Origin: Streptomyces spiramyceticus
GTDB taxonomy: Bacteria; Actinomycetota; Actinomycetes; Streptomycetales; Streptomycetaceae
DNA: 64,000 nt
Direction of reading: 5' to 3'
Assembly (NCBI RefSeq): GCF_028807635.1
Contig: NZ_JARBAX010000001.1
Location: forward strand, 2,121,001 to 2,185,000
In this document: positions 55,998 through 64,000 of the stretch, piece by piece
Position numbering within the stretch: position 1 is the first letter of the stretch
How the letters are laid out: each line of letters begins with the position of its first letter
Translations under genes and position numbers: made by a program
Notes under the pieces: model-generated
The model's input: the letters and a program-made list of their open reading frames with translations, nothing else
The model's database searches: none
Told to the model about the DNA's origin: nothing

Positions 55998-57803
55998 GTG
56001 AGCGGAACCTACGAAGGACCCGGTTCAGCCCCCGAGACCAGGCGGCCGCGGGCCGTTACACAGCGTGATGTGATGGGTCGTTCCGCGTCCGAGCTGCGCG
56101 ATTACCAGGCCGCCTTCAACGCCGCCCATCTCGCCATGGCTGTCGTGGATCACGAGGGCCTCCTCGTCTCCGCCAACGACTCGCTCGCCGCGATACTCGG
56201 CACCGACGCCGACCATCTGCACGAGCAGGCCGCGGCCGACCTCCTCGACCTCGCCGCCGACGCCCGCAGCTTCGACGCCTACCGCGAGGTCCTCTCCGGC
56301 CGCAGGGCCCGCTTCCGCTGCACGCGCAGGCTCAAGCACCCCGACGGGCGGTCGCTGTGGGCAGAGGTCACCTTCACGCCCGTACCGGACAGCAGCAGCG
56401 TGCTGCTGTCGGTCGCGGACATCAGCGACCGGCGCGAGCTCCAGGCCCGGCTGCGCCACCTCCAGATGCACGACCCGGTGACCCGCCTCCCCAACCGCAC
56501 GCTGTTCTTCGAGCGGCTCGCTTCCGCGCTGGAGAATTCGACGTACGACGACGGGGGCACGGGCCGTATCGGGCTCTGCTATCTCGACATCGACGGCTTC
56601 AAGGCCGTGAACGACACCCTCGGCCACCGGGTCGGCGACCGGCTGCTGGCCGCCGTGGCGTCCCGGCTGTCCCGGTGCGCCGACCAGTACGGGTACGCGC
56701 GCAGCGGCGGCCATCTCGTCGCCCGCCTCGGCGGCGACGAATTCGCCCTGCTCGTCGAGGACTCCACCGGCACGGAACAGCTCGCCGATCTCGCCCAGGC
56801 GGCACTCGTCGCGCTCCAGCAGCCCTTCGACCTGGCCGGGCAGCGGCTGAGCGTGTCGGCCTCCATCGGGGTCGTGGAGCGAGTCGCGGCAGGGACCACG
56901 GCGACGGGGCTGATGCAGGACGCGGACACGACGCTGTACTGGGCGAAGGCGGACGGCAAGGGCCGCTGGACCCTCTTCGACCCCGAGCGCAACGCGCACC
57001 GGATGACCCGTCAGGCCCTGTCCAGCACGCTGCGCCCCGCCGTCGAGCGCGGTGAGTTCAGGCTGGAGTACCAGCCGCTGGTGGACCTGGAGGGCGGGGG
57101 CGTACGCGGGGTCGAGGCATTGGTCCGATGGGAGCATCCTCAGTTCGGCACACTGGCGCCGAATCGGTTCATCGGAATTGCTGAAGAGGACGGATCGATC
57201 GTCCAGCTCGGCCGGTGGGTGCTGCGGACCGCCTGCCGTCAGGCCAGGCAGTGGCAGACGGACCACCCCGGCACCCCGCCGATCTTCGTCAGCGTCAACG
57301 TCGCCGTACGCCAGGTGTGGGACTCCGATCTGGTCGCGGACGTCGCCGAGATCCTCGCCGAGACGGGGCTGGCGCCCGAGCTGCTCCAGCTGGAGCTGAC
57401 CGAGTCGGCGGTCATGGGCTCGGCGGGCAGGCCGCTGCAGGCCTTGCAGGCGCTGAGCGACATGGGCGTGCACATCGCCATCGACGACTTCGGGACCGGC
57501 TACTCGAACCTCGCCTATCTGAGCCGGCTGCCCGTTTCGGTGCTCAAGCTGGACGGCACCTTCGTGCGCGGCTTCCAGGACGAAGAGCATGCCAACCCGG
57601 CCGACGAGACGATCGTCGAGGCGCTCGTGCAGCTCGCGCACCGGCTCGGGCTCACCGTCACCGCCGAGTGCGTGGAGACGTCGGGGCAGGCGGCGCGGCT
57701 GCGCCGGATCGGCTGCGACACGGGGCAGGGCTGGCTGTATTCGCGGGCGGTCGCGCCGGAGCTGATCGACTCGATGATCGCCGTCAGCGCGCTGCGGGTC
57801 TGA
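55998..57803 (+). CDS. PAS-GGDEF-EAL cyclic-di-GMP protein
   Basis: A 601-residue cytoplasmic protein: PAS ~30-150 (AVVDHEGLLVSANDSLAAIL), GGDEF ~160-330 (FKAVNDTLGHRVGDRLL; ARLGGDEFALLVE), EAL ~345-600 (EALVRWEHP, ELTESAVM, IDDFGTGYSNL, KLDGTFV, AECVET). Both active sites look intact, so it could make and break c-di-GMP, the developmental signal sensed by BldD. No inhibitory RxxD I-site precedes GGDEF. GTG 55998 follows GGGAG; ATG 56073 is possible. Confidence 0.9.
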   Translation: MSGTYEGPGSAPETRRPRAVTQRDVMGRSASELRDYQAAFNAAHLAMAVVDHEGLLVSANDSLAAILGTDADHLHEQAAADLLDLAADARSFDAYREVLSGRRARFRCTRRLKHPDGRSLWAEVTFTPVPDSSSVLLSVADISDRRELQARLRHLQMHDPVTRLPNRTLFFERLASALENSTYDDGGTGRIGLCYLDIDGFKAVNDTLGHRVGDRLLAAVASRLSRCADQYGYARSGGHLVARLGGDEFALLVEDSTGTEQLADLAQAALVALQQPFDLAGQRLSVSASIGVVERVAAGTTATGLMQDADTTLYWAKADGKGRWTLFDPERNAHRMTRQALSSTLRPAVERGEFRLEYQPLVDLEGGGVRGVEALVRWEHPQFGTLAPNRFIGIAEEDGSIVQLGRWVLRTACRQARQWQTDHPGTPPIFVSVNVAVRQVWDSDLVADVAEILAETGLAPELLQLELTESAVMGSAGRPLQALQALSDMGVHIAIDDFGTGYSNLAYLSRLPVSVLKLDGTFVRGFQDEEHANPADETIVEALVQLAHRLGLTVTAECVETSGQAARLRRIGCDTGQGWLYSRAVAPELIDSMIAVSALRV

Positions 57804-57830
57804 CGGCGATCACTTTCGGCGTACGACGCA

Positions 57831-58892
57831 TCAGGCGCGGGGCAGGCCGTACGCGTTTGCGATGAGCTCGTACGAGCGCAGACGTACGTCGCCGCCGTGC
57901 GCGTTGGCCGTGATCATCAGCTCGTCGGCGCCGGTGCGCTTGGCCAGGTCGTCGAGGCCGGTACGGACCGTGTCCGGGGTGCCGTGGATGACGTTGCCGA
58001 GCCAGCCGTCCACGAACTCCCGCTCCAACGGGCTGAATGCGTACGCCTCGGCCTCCTCCGGCGTCGGGATCAGACCGGGCCGGCCGCTGCGCAGCCGGAC
58101 CATCGACAGGGCGCCGGTCAGCACCTGGCGGCGGGCCTCCTTCTCGTCGTCCGTCGCGAGCGCCGATACGCCGATCAGGGCGTACGGGGCGTCGAGGACG
58201 GCGGAGGGGCGGAAGGACTCACGGTAGAGGTCCAGCGCCGGGATGGTGTTCTGCGCCGAGAAGTGGTGGGCGAAGGCGAAGGGCAGGCCGAGCGTTCCGG
58301 CGAGGCGGGCGCTGAAGCCGGAGGAGCCGAGCAGCCAGATCGGGGGGCGGGCGGAGGGGCCCTGCACCGGGCCCGGGACGGCGTGGATGCGGGCGTAGGG
58401 GTGGCCGTCGGGGAAGTCGTCGTCGAGGAAGCGGGTCAGCTCCGCGAGCTGCTGCGGGAAGTCGTCGGCGCCCTCATGGAGGCGTTCGGTGCGGCGGAGT
58501 GCGGCCGCGGTGGCGCCGTCCGTGCCGGGGGCGCGGCCCAGGCCCAGGTCGATGCGGCCGGGGGCGAAGGCCTCCAGCGTGCCGAACTGTTCGGCGATGA
58601 CCAGCGGTGCGTGGTTGGGCAGCATGACGCCGCCCGAACCGAGGCGGATGCGGTCGGTGCGGGCGGCGATGTGGGCGAGGATCACGGCCGGGGATGAGCT
58701 GGCGACCCCGGGCATGGAGTGGTGCTCGGCCACCCAGTAGCGGTGGAAGCTGCGGCTCTCGGCCTGGCGGGCGATGTCGACGCTGGTGCGCAGCGCGTGG
58801 GTGGCGGTGCGGCCGCGGCCTACCGTCGCCAGGTCGAGTACGGACAGGGGTACCGGCGCGGCTGCGCTCGCCGTGCCTCGGATCGCGTCCAC
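57831..58892 (-). CDS. LLM-class flavin-dependent oxidoreductase
   Basis: A 353-residue luciferase-like monooxygenase ([66 protein letters not shown]). The group uses FMN and often acts on unknown small molecules. GTG 58892 follows AAGGA. Confidence 0.9.
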   Translation of the reverse strand: MDAIRGTASAAAPVPLSVLDLATVGRGRTATHALRTSVDIARQAESRSFHRYWVAEHHSMPGVASSSPAVILAHIAARTDRIRLGSGGVMLPNHAPLVIAEQFGTLEAFAPGRIDLGLGRAPGTDGATAAALRRTERLHEGADDFPQQLAELTRFLDDDFPDGHPYARIHAVPGPVQGPSARPPIWLLGSSGFSARLAGTLGLPFAFAHHFSAQNTIPALDLYRESFRPSAVLDAPYALIGVSALATDDEKEARRQVLTGALSMVRLRSGRPGLIPTPEEAEAYAFSPLEREFVDGWLGNVIHGTPDTVRTGLDDLAKRTGADELMITANAHGGDVRLRSYELIANAYGLPRA

Positions 58893-58992
58893 GGGGATTC
58901 CTTCTGCTGGGTGCGGGGCGTACACGACCACCCAACAGGAGGGTGGCTCCGGTTATTCCCCCTGGGGCGGCATGCAGGCCACGACCGCGGCC

Positions 58993-59715
58993 CTAGTCCC
59001 GCCGGGCGAAAAGCGCGCCGAGCCTCCTGGCCCGCACCCGCCGCCCCGCCAGCCGCAGCCCCTCCCACACCGTCACCTGGTTCGCCGTGAGGACCGGCTT
59101 GCCCAGCGCCGCCTCAAGGTCCTCGACGTAGGCCGCCGTGTGCAGCGCGGTGTCCGGCAGCAGTACCGCCGCCGCGTCCGGATGGTCGCCCGCGCGGGCC
59201 AGCTCCAGCACCTCGTCCCGGCCCCACGTGCCGACCTCCGCGGCGGTGATGATGCCGCTGGCGCGCGCCGAGACGACCTCGATGCCGGCCGCCTTGAGGA
59301 AGTCGCTGAAGTACGCCGCCACGTCGTCGGGGTACGTCGCCGCGACCGCGACCCGGGTGGCACCCAGGTCCCGTACCGCATGGGCGAAGGCGAAGGACGT
59401 GCTGGAGGCCGGCAGCCCGGCGGCCCTCGCCAGAGCGCGCACCTGGTCGTGCGCGCCGTCCCAGCCGAAGACGAAGCTGCCGCTCGTGCACGCCCACACC
59501 ACCGCCTCCGCACCGGACAGCCGCAGCTCCTCGACCCCGGCCGCGAGGCGCGCGGGCGAGCCCATCTCCAGGAGGGCGTCCACGCGGTGCGCGTCCTCGC
59601 CGATGTCGGTGTGAACGACGGACAGCCGTACATCGTCGTCGTCCAGGAGCATCTCGATCCGCGGATAGTCGTCCTCCGCGGAGTGTCCGGGGTAGAGAAA
59701 ACCGACTGCTGTCAT
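58993..59715 (-). CDS. Asp/Glu racemase or maleate isomerase family protein
   Basis: A 240-residue protein with AVVWACTSGSFVFGWDGAHD near residue 75 and AAAVLLPDTALHTAAYVEDL near 185. One active-site Cys is retained (WACTSGS), but the second site reads LPDTALH rather than a Cys-Thr pair. ATG 59715 follows GGAAGGA and overlaps the stop of the paralogue upstream. Related EutA-like proteins occur in ectoine/hydroxyectoine catabolism. Confidence 0.82.
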   Translation of the reverse strand: MTAVGFLYPGHSAEDDYPRIEMLLDDDDVRLSVVHTDIGEDAHRVDALLEMGSPARLAAGVEELRLSGAEAVVWACTSGSFVFGWDGAHDQVRALARAAGLPASSTSFAFAHAVRDLGATRVAVAATYPDDVAAYFSDFLKAAGIEVVSARASGIITAAEVGTWGRDEVLELARAGDHPDAAAVLLPDTALHTAAYVEDLEAALGKPVLTANQVTVWEGLRLAGRRVRARRLGALFARRD

Positions 59716-60470
59716 GCCCATCCTTCCTGGCCTTCGGCCTGCGCCTGGGGCGGTTCACCCATCTGGGGCTGCTGCCCCGGCTGCGGCGCTTCATCCAGAA
59801 GCAGCTGCTGGTACGGGCCGACGGCGTGCTCGCCGATCCGCCGCAGCGCGGACCACATCGTGACCTGGTTCGCGGAGAGCACGGGCATCCTCAGCTCGGC
59901 CTCCAGCTGCGGGATCACGTCGTACGTCGGCAGGTTGGTGCAGCTGATGAACAGGCAGTCGGCCGCTCCCACGACCGCTTGTCTCGCCATGTCGACCACG
60001 TCACGGTAGGGAACCTTCCAGATGTGCCGGGTCAGACCGAGGAAGGCGCGGCCCGTGATCGCGATCCCGGCCTCCGCCAGATAGTCCTCCAGGGCGCGCG
60101 TCACCGATTCGGTGTACGGGGTGACCAGCGCGATCCGCCGCGCACCGATCTCCGCGAGGGCGTCCAGCAGCGCGCCCGATGTGGTGACCGAGGGCAGTTC
60201 CCCGGCCTGGGTCATGGCCGCGCACATGGCGCGCTCGCCGGCGAGTCCGTCGACGAAGCTGCCGGATGCGCAGGCGTACGCGACGACTTCGGGCGCCACC
60301 GCCGTCAGGGCCCGTACCGCATCGCGCAGCGTCTCGTGCTCGCTGACCAGGCGGGCAAGGTCCAGGCTGACCTCGACGGGGACGAAGGGGGTGCGGGTCA
60401 GATGCAGCGAGACCTCGTCGGGGACCCAGCGCCACAGTTCGCGGTCGAGCGCGAAGTCGAAGGGGGCCAC
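59712..60470 (-). CDS. Asp/Glu racemase or maleate isomerase family protein
   Basis: A 252-residue paralogue of the next gene, with both cysteine motifs kept: VAYACASGSFVDG (~85) and ADCLFISCTNLPTYDVIPQL (~190), as in catalytic maleate cis-trans isomerases and arylmalonate decarboxylase-type enzymes. GTG 60470 follows AGGGAG. The upstream flank is immediately the anomalous block at 60478, so its promoter or upstream partner gene is lost. Confidence 0.83.
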   Translation of the reverse strand: MAPFDFALDRELWRWVPDEVSLHLTRTPFVPVEVSLDLARLVSEHETLRDAVRALTAVAPEVVAYACASGSFVDGLAGERAMCAAMTQAGELPSVTTSGALLDALAEIGARRIALVTPYTESVTRALEDYLAEAGIAITGRAFLGLTRHIWKVPYRDVVDMARQAVVGAADCLFISCTNLPTYDVIPQLEAELRMPVLSANQVTMWSALRRIGEHAVGPYQQLLLDEAPQPGQQPQMGEPPQAQAEGQEGWA

Positions 60471-60477
60471 AACGCTC

Positions 60478-61391
60478 CCTCTATATTGCTTTCACCCTCC
60501 CTTTCATTCTCACACCAAATCTTTACTTTCCTACACAATCCTCTTACTCAACTTTATCTTAATAACAAACCCCATCTCCTATACCCCCCTCCCTTAACAC
60601 CCACAAATCCTCTCAACAAAACAACCTAACACACCCCCAACCACCCAATACAACCCCCAAACCACCACCACAAAACACAACCCCCCCATCACAACTACCC
60701 CCCACCCCCCCCCCCCCACAAACCCACAATTCACAACTTATATATCAAAATATTATTATTTCTTATTCTTAAAATAATTTGTGGTTGTACTCTCCTCTCC
60801 CCTCAATTAACTCCAATTTATCCTGTGTTACTCTTGTGTGTACCTCCACCCCCCCCCATCCCACCCCCCACTCCAATTTCCCTCTATATAGTATATTTCT
60901 CATTTATAGATTCGCTATTTTAACTTCAACTCTCGTCCCTAATTTGTAGTTACTCACTCACCCACTCACTGTCTGTCCACCTGTCAATGTGTGTTATCGA
61001 CCTCTGTATCTACCACTTTATACCAACCTGTGTGTCAAACATATAGAGATAACAATATATGATAGAACACAAACAAGATAAAATATCATCAATTTTAACA
61101 ATAAATTATTAATATCATAATCCATAAGAATCATTTATAATCTCAATATTGTATTTTGTTTAAGCAGTAATTAACTAACCTACTACAAACATAAACACAC
61201 AATCATAACACACTATATATTACTATTTCCACCCCCTCTCCCCCCCTCCCTACTCCTCAGACATACCTTCCCCCTCCCCTCTCTCCCCCTGCCCCCCCCC
61301 CCGCTCCAGCTGTTTATTTATATTGTTTAAACCTGGGAAATATTGAGAATTCTATTTTTTTAGTTGGCCGCTTTTTGTACCCCCCCCCCCG
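60478..61391. other. Anomalous low-complexity block, probable sequencing/assembly artefact
   Basis: Composition changes abruptly from >70% GC to C/A/T-rich sequence with very few G on the plus strand (60520-60720 is almost G-free), C homopolymers of 10 or more (around 60706, 61293, 61381), and AT-rich stretches (61040-61200). It has no codon structure or recognisable gene. Normal Streptomyces sequence resumes near 61480 inside a truncated gene. The pattern suggests low-quality read tail or a badly closed gap; foreign DNA is less likely. Confidence 0.8.
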
Positions 61392-61483
61392 TTGCGCGCG
61401 GCGTTTTTCGTCGTTAGATATGAGTCTAGAACGCGGCGGGATGATGTCTTAGCGTGCTGGGCGCGCGTCGTTGTCAGGATTCA

Positions 61484-61797
61484 TGCCGCCGTCCGCCCGC
61501 TTCATCAATGTGGGGCGCGGCCAGCTGGTCGCGGAGGACGATCTCGTCGCGGCGCTTCAGAAGCGGTGGATCGCGGGCGCGGCGCTCGATGTGTTCACCG
61601 AGGAGCCGCTGCCGCCCGAGAGCCCGCTGTGGGACGTTCCCGGCCTGATCGTGTCCCCGCACATGAGCGGGGACACGGTCGGCTGGCGCGACGAGCTGGG
61701 CGCGCAATTCGTCGAGTTGTACGAACTGTGGGCATCGGGCAGCCCATTGCCGAACGTGGTGGACAAGAAACGTGGGTACGTCCCCATGCATGACTGA
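61484..61797 (+). pseudogene. D-2-hydroxyacid dehydrogenase, 3' fragment
   Basis: About 104 residues of the C-terminal part of a D-isomer-specific 2-hydroxyacid dehydrogenase: ARFINVGRGQLVAEDDLVAA, AGAALDVFTEEPLPPESPLW, and the catalytic His region VSPHMSGDTVGW. The N-terminal two thirds (including the Rossmann GxGxxG) are replaced by the anomalous sequence, so the gene looks truncated by an assembly fault rather than by evolution. The stop overlaps the amidase start by 8 bp. Confidence 0.85.
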
Positions 61798-63193
61798 GCT
61801 GAGCAAACTGACCGCCCGTCAACTCCTGGCCGGCTACGAGAAGGGTGAGTTCTCCCCCGTCGACGCGACCCGCGCGGCCCTGGACCGGATCGAGGCCGTG
61901 GAGCCGCTGGTCAACGCCTTCGTACGGGTCGACGCCGACGAGGCCTTGGCGCAGGCGGAGGCATCCGCCGAGCGGTGGCGCAGGAAGGAGCCGACAGGAC
62001 TGGTCGACGGCGTGCCCGTGTCGGTGAAGGACGTCTTCCTGATGCGCGGCGGACCGACCCTGCGGGGCTCGAAGACCGCACAGCGGCAAGGGAGCTGGGA
62101 CGTGGACGCGCCGGTGGTCGCGCGGCTGCGCGAGAATGGCGCGGTCTTCCTCGGCAAGACGACGACGCCCGAGTTCGGCTGGAAGGGCGTCACCGACTCG
62201 CCGCTGAGCGGTGTGACGCGCAATCCGTACGACCTCTCGCGCACGTCCGGCGGCTCCAGCGGCGGCAGCGCGGCGGCCGTGGCGCTCGGCGCGGGCCCGC
62301 TGTCGGTGGGCACGGACGGCGGGGGCTCGGTCCGTATCCCGGCGTCCTTCTGCGGGATCTTCGCACTGAAGCCGACGTACGGGCGGGTGCCGCTCTTCCC
62401 GTCCAGCCCCTTCGGCACACTCGCGCACGCGGGCCCGATGACCCGGGACGCGGCGGACGCGGCGCTGCTGCTCGACGCCATGAGCGGCCAGGACTGGCGC
62501 GACTGGTCGCAGCTCGCGCCCGCCGAGAGCGCGTGCGCGGCCCTGGAGGGCGGGGTGAAGGGCCTGCGCGTGGCGTACTCGCCGTCGCTCGGCGGGCAGG
62601 TGGCGGTACGGCCCGACGTGGCGGCCGCAGTGCGCGCGGCGGTCGGAAAGCTGGCCGAGTCGGGGGCGTACGTCGAGGAGGTGGACCCCGCCTTCGCCAA
62701 TCCGGTGGAGGCCTTCCACACGCTGTGGTTCAGCGGGGCCGCGCGCCTGGTGCAGCACTTCGGCAAGGAGCAGCTGGACCTGCTGGATCCGGGCCTGCGC
62801 GAGATTTCCGCCAGGGGCGCCCGGTACAGCGCCCTGGATTACCTGGCGGCCGTCGACGTACGCACGGATCTTGGCCGGCGCATGGGCCGCTTCCACACGA
62901 CGTACGACGTGCTGGTCACGCCGACCTTGCCGATCACCGCCTTCGAGGCGGGCGTCGAGGTGCCGGAGGGGTCGGGCCACCGTCGCTGGACGGGGTGGAC
63001 CCCGTTCACGTACCCCTTCAACATGACGCAGCAGCCCGCCGCGACCGTGCCGTGCGGGACGGACGCCGACGGGCTGCCCATCGGCGTACAGCTGGTGGCC
63101 GCGCGCCACCGGGACGACCTGGTGCTGCGCGCGGCGCACGCGCTCTACGGGACGGGGATCACCGCGATCAGCCCGGCGCCTGTCCCCGCCTGA
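61790..63193 (+). CDS. Amidase (amidase signature family)
   Basis: A 467-residue amidase with the Ser-Ser-Lys triad context: Lys in VPVSVKDVFLMRGG, the Gly/Ser-rich TSGGSSGGSAAAVALG, and GTDGGGSVRIPASFCG. It hydrolyses an amide bond of an unknown small molecule. ATG 61790 is preferred; it overlaps the dehydrogenase fragment. Convergent with DUF3830 (26-bp overlap). Confidence 0.9.
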   Translation: MTELSKLTARQLLAGYEKGEFSPVDATRAALDRIEAVEPLVNAFVRVDADEALAQAEASAERWRRKEPTGLVDGVPVSVKDVFLMRGGPTLRGSKTAQRQGSWDVDAPVVARLRENGAVFLGKTTTPEFGWKGVTDSPLSGVTRNPYDLSRTSGGSSGGSAAAVALGAGPLSVGTDGGGSVRIPASFCGIFALKPTYGRVPLFPSSPFGTLAHAGPMTRDAADAALLLDAMSGQDWRDWSQLAPAESACAALEGGVKGLRVAYSPSLGGQVAVRPDVAAAVRAAVGKLAESGAYVEEVDPAFANPVEAFHTLWFSGAARLVQHFGKEQLDLLDPGLREISARGARYSALDYLAAVDVRTDLGRRMGRFHTTYDVLVTPTLPITAFEAGVEVPEGSGHRRWTGWTPFTYPFNMTQQPAATVPCGTDADGLPIGVQLVAARHRDDLVLRAAHALYGTGITAISPAPVPA

Positions 63194-63680
63194 AGGTGAG
63201 GGTCTCGCCGACCGCCCCGGACCGCCAGAGGTCCTGGCAGGCCTCGGCCATCCGGTCGAGGCCGTCGACGACGGTGCCCCAGACGATGCCGGGGACCCAG
63301 CCCGTATCGCCGTTGAGCAGCAGATTGTTGCGTTCGTAGAAGAGGGCGAGGTCGACGACCCCTTGGCCGCCCTGGAGGGCGGCCTTGGGGCCGTAGCCGT
63401 GGGACGACGTGCCGAGCTGGGTGTCGGAGAAGGCGAAATAGCAGAGGTCGCCGGGGATGGGAGTGACGGTCGGGTTCTCCAGCGGCGGCTCCTGCGCGGC
63501 GAATGGAGGAACCAAGGCATAGATCTCATTACGGGCGTACTTCGCGTGATAGACGTCCCCGCCCAGCGGAAGCGCCTCCCACACGGCCGCGCAGGTCAGC
63601 GGCGCCCGGTCGTCGAGCAGTTTCGCGGTGCAGCGCACACCGCGCTTGTCGAGCGATACGTCCACGAATCGGTCGGTCAT
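63168..63680 (-). CDS. DUF3830 family protein
   Basis: A 170-residue protein of the DUF3830 family (cyclophilin-like fold): TCAAVWEALPLGGDVYHAKY, GDLCYFAFSDTQLG, and NNLLLNGDTGWVPGIVWGTV. Its function is unknown; it co-occurs with amidases and racemases in small-molecule catabolic clusters. Confidence 0.82.
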   Translation of the reverse strand: MTDRFVDVSLDKRGVRCTAKLLDDRAPLTCAAVWEALPLGGDVYHAKYARNEIYALVPPFAAQEPPLENPTVTPIPGDLCYFAFSDTQLGTSSHGYGPKAALQGGQGVVDLALFYERNNLLLNGDTGWVPGIVWGTVVDGLDRMAEACQDLWRSGAVGETLTFRRGQAPG

Positions 63681-63776
63681 TCCCCCATCGTCCCCAACCG
63701 GTCAAGGGCGTATCCCCCGTATCAGGGGCTGGAATTCATCGGCATACCTCGCGTGGACCCGGGTAGCCGCGCGCCC

Positions 63777-64000
63777 ATGGCTTCACCACCTGGGAACGAC
63801 TCAAGGAAGACAACCAGACACTCGATGCGCCGCCGGTCCCTCCTGCTCGGCACGGCGGCGCTGGGCGCTGCGGGGGCGCTCGGCGCGGCAGGCTGCAGCA
63901 AGGTCCCGTCGGGCAATACGCTCGCCCGGCTGAAGTCGCAGGGCACTGTGCGGCTCGGCATCGCGGGCGAGGTCCCGTACGGATACATCGACGAACAGGG
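63777..64000 (+). CDS. EhuB-like ectoine/hydroxyectoine-binding lipoprotein, 5' part
   Basis: The first 74 residues are present and the gene runs off the right edge. A twin-arginine-like signal (MRRRSLLLGTAALGAAG) ends in the lipobox GAAGC. The mature start LARLKSQGTVRLGIAGEVPYG matches family-3 solute-binding proteins of the EhuB type. ATG 63777 or 63825 is the start. ATPase and permease genes should follow to the right. Confidence 0.8.
   Translation, partial: MASPPGNDSRKTTRHSMRRRSLLLGTAALGAAGALGAAGCSKVPSGNTLARLKSQGTVRLGIAGEVPYGYIDEQ

Noticed and set aside
60478..61391. Phage or plasmid insertion of low-GC foreign DNA
   Set aside because: No open frame with coding character, no terminal repeats, extreme strand bias against G and homopolymers; an artefact explains it better.

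Overview
The window is a stretch of a Streptomyces (or close relative) chromosome. Support comes from very high GC, GTG and TTG starts, ATGA/GTGA gene overlaps, actinobacterial gene families, a desferrioxamine cluster, an adpA gene with a TTA codon, a CebR box, and dispersed palindromic repeats typical of the genus. From memory, the order up to about 36 kb resembles the Streptomyces coelicolor SCO2774-SCO2798 neighbourhood; I could not run an alignment.

Layout. 0-13.4 kb: a cut-off sodium:solute symporter divergent from a PucR regulator; an acyl-CoA dehydrogenase and thioesterase pair; a TetR regulator and a DUF418 membrane protein; then a leucine/isovalerate catabolic operon (two methylcrotonyl-CoA carboxylase-type subunits, HMG-CoA lyase, acyl-CoA dehydrogenase). 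Three near-identical operators link the TetR gene to this operon. 13.5-20.8 kb: iron-box controlled desEF and desABCD for desferrioxamine synthesis and uptake. 20.8-27.7 kb: a secreted GH20 hexosaminidase, a DUF4429/SHOCT protein, glmS, a YaaH-family membrane protein, a universal stress protein and a small membrane protein. 28-30 kb: adpA and orn, then tRNA-His. 30-36 kb: cebR, cebEFG and bglC for cellobiose uptake and hydrolysis, with a perfect CebR palindrome.

36-48 kb is a mix of housekeeping and accessory genes: two alpha/beta hydrolases, a CBS-pair protein, a secreted CBM2-GH18 chitinase, a two-component system, a spermidine synthase-like protein, an HTH/TPR regulator, a histidine phosphatase and a PAP2-type membrane enzyme. 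48.2-52.7 kb holds three same-strand genes that look like a split Dna2-type machine: a RecB/Cas4-like nuclease with four candidate iron-sulfur cysteines, a 532-residue protein of unknown function, and an SF1B (Upf1/Dna2-like) helicase. This is the best candidate for an undescribed system. A 73-bp copy of the helicase gene's 3' end lies just downstream. 53-58 kb: small proteins, tRNA-Lys, an M6-type metalloprotease, a PAS-GGDEF-EAL protein and a flavin-dependent oxidoreductase.

58.9-64 kb resembles a small-molecule catabolic locus: two Asp/Glu racemase or maleate isomerase-like genes, the 3' end of a D-2-hydroxyacid dehydrogenase, an amidase, a DUF3830 protein and the start of an EhuB-like ectoine-binding lipoprotein. 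It is interrupted at about 60478-61480 by roughly 1 kb of low-complexity, AT-rich and G-poor sequence unlike everything around it. That block removes the 5' part of the dehydrogenase gene and is most likely a sequencing or assembly artefact.
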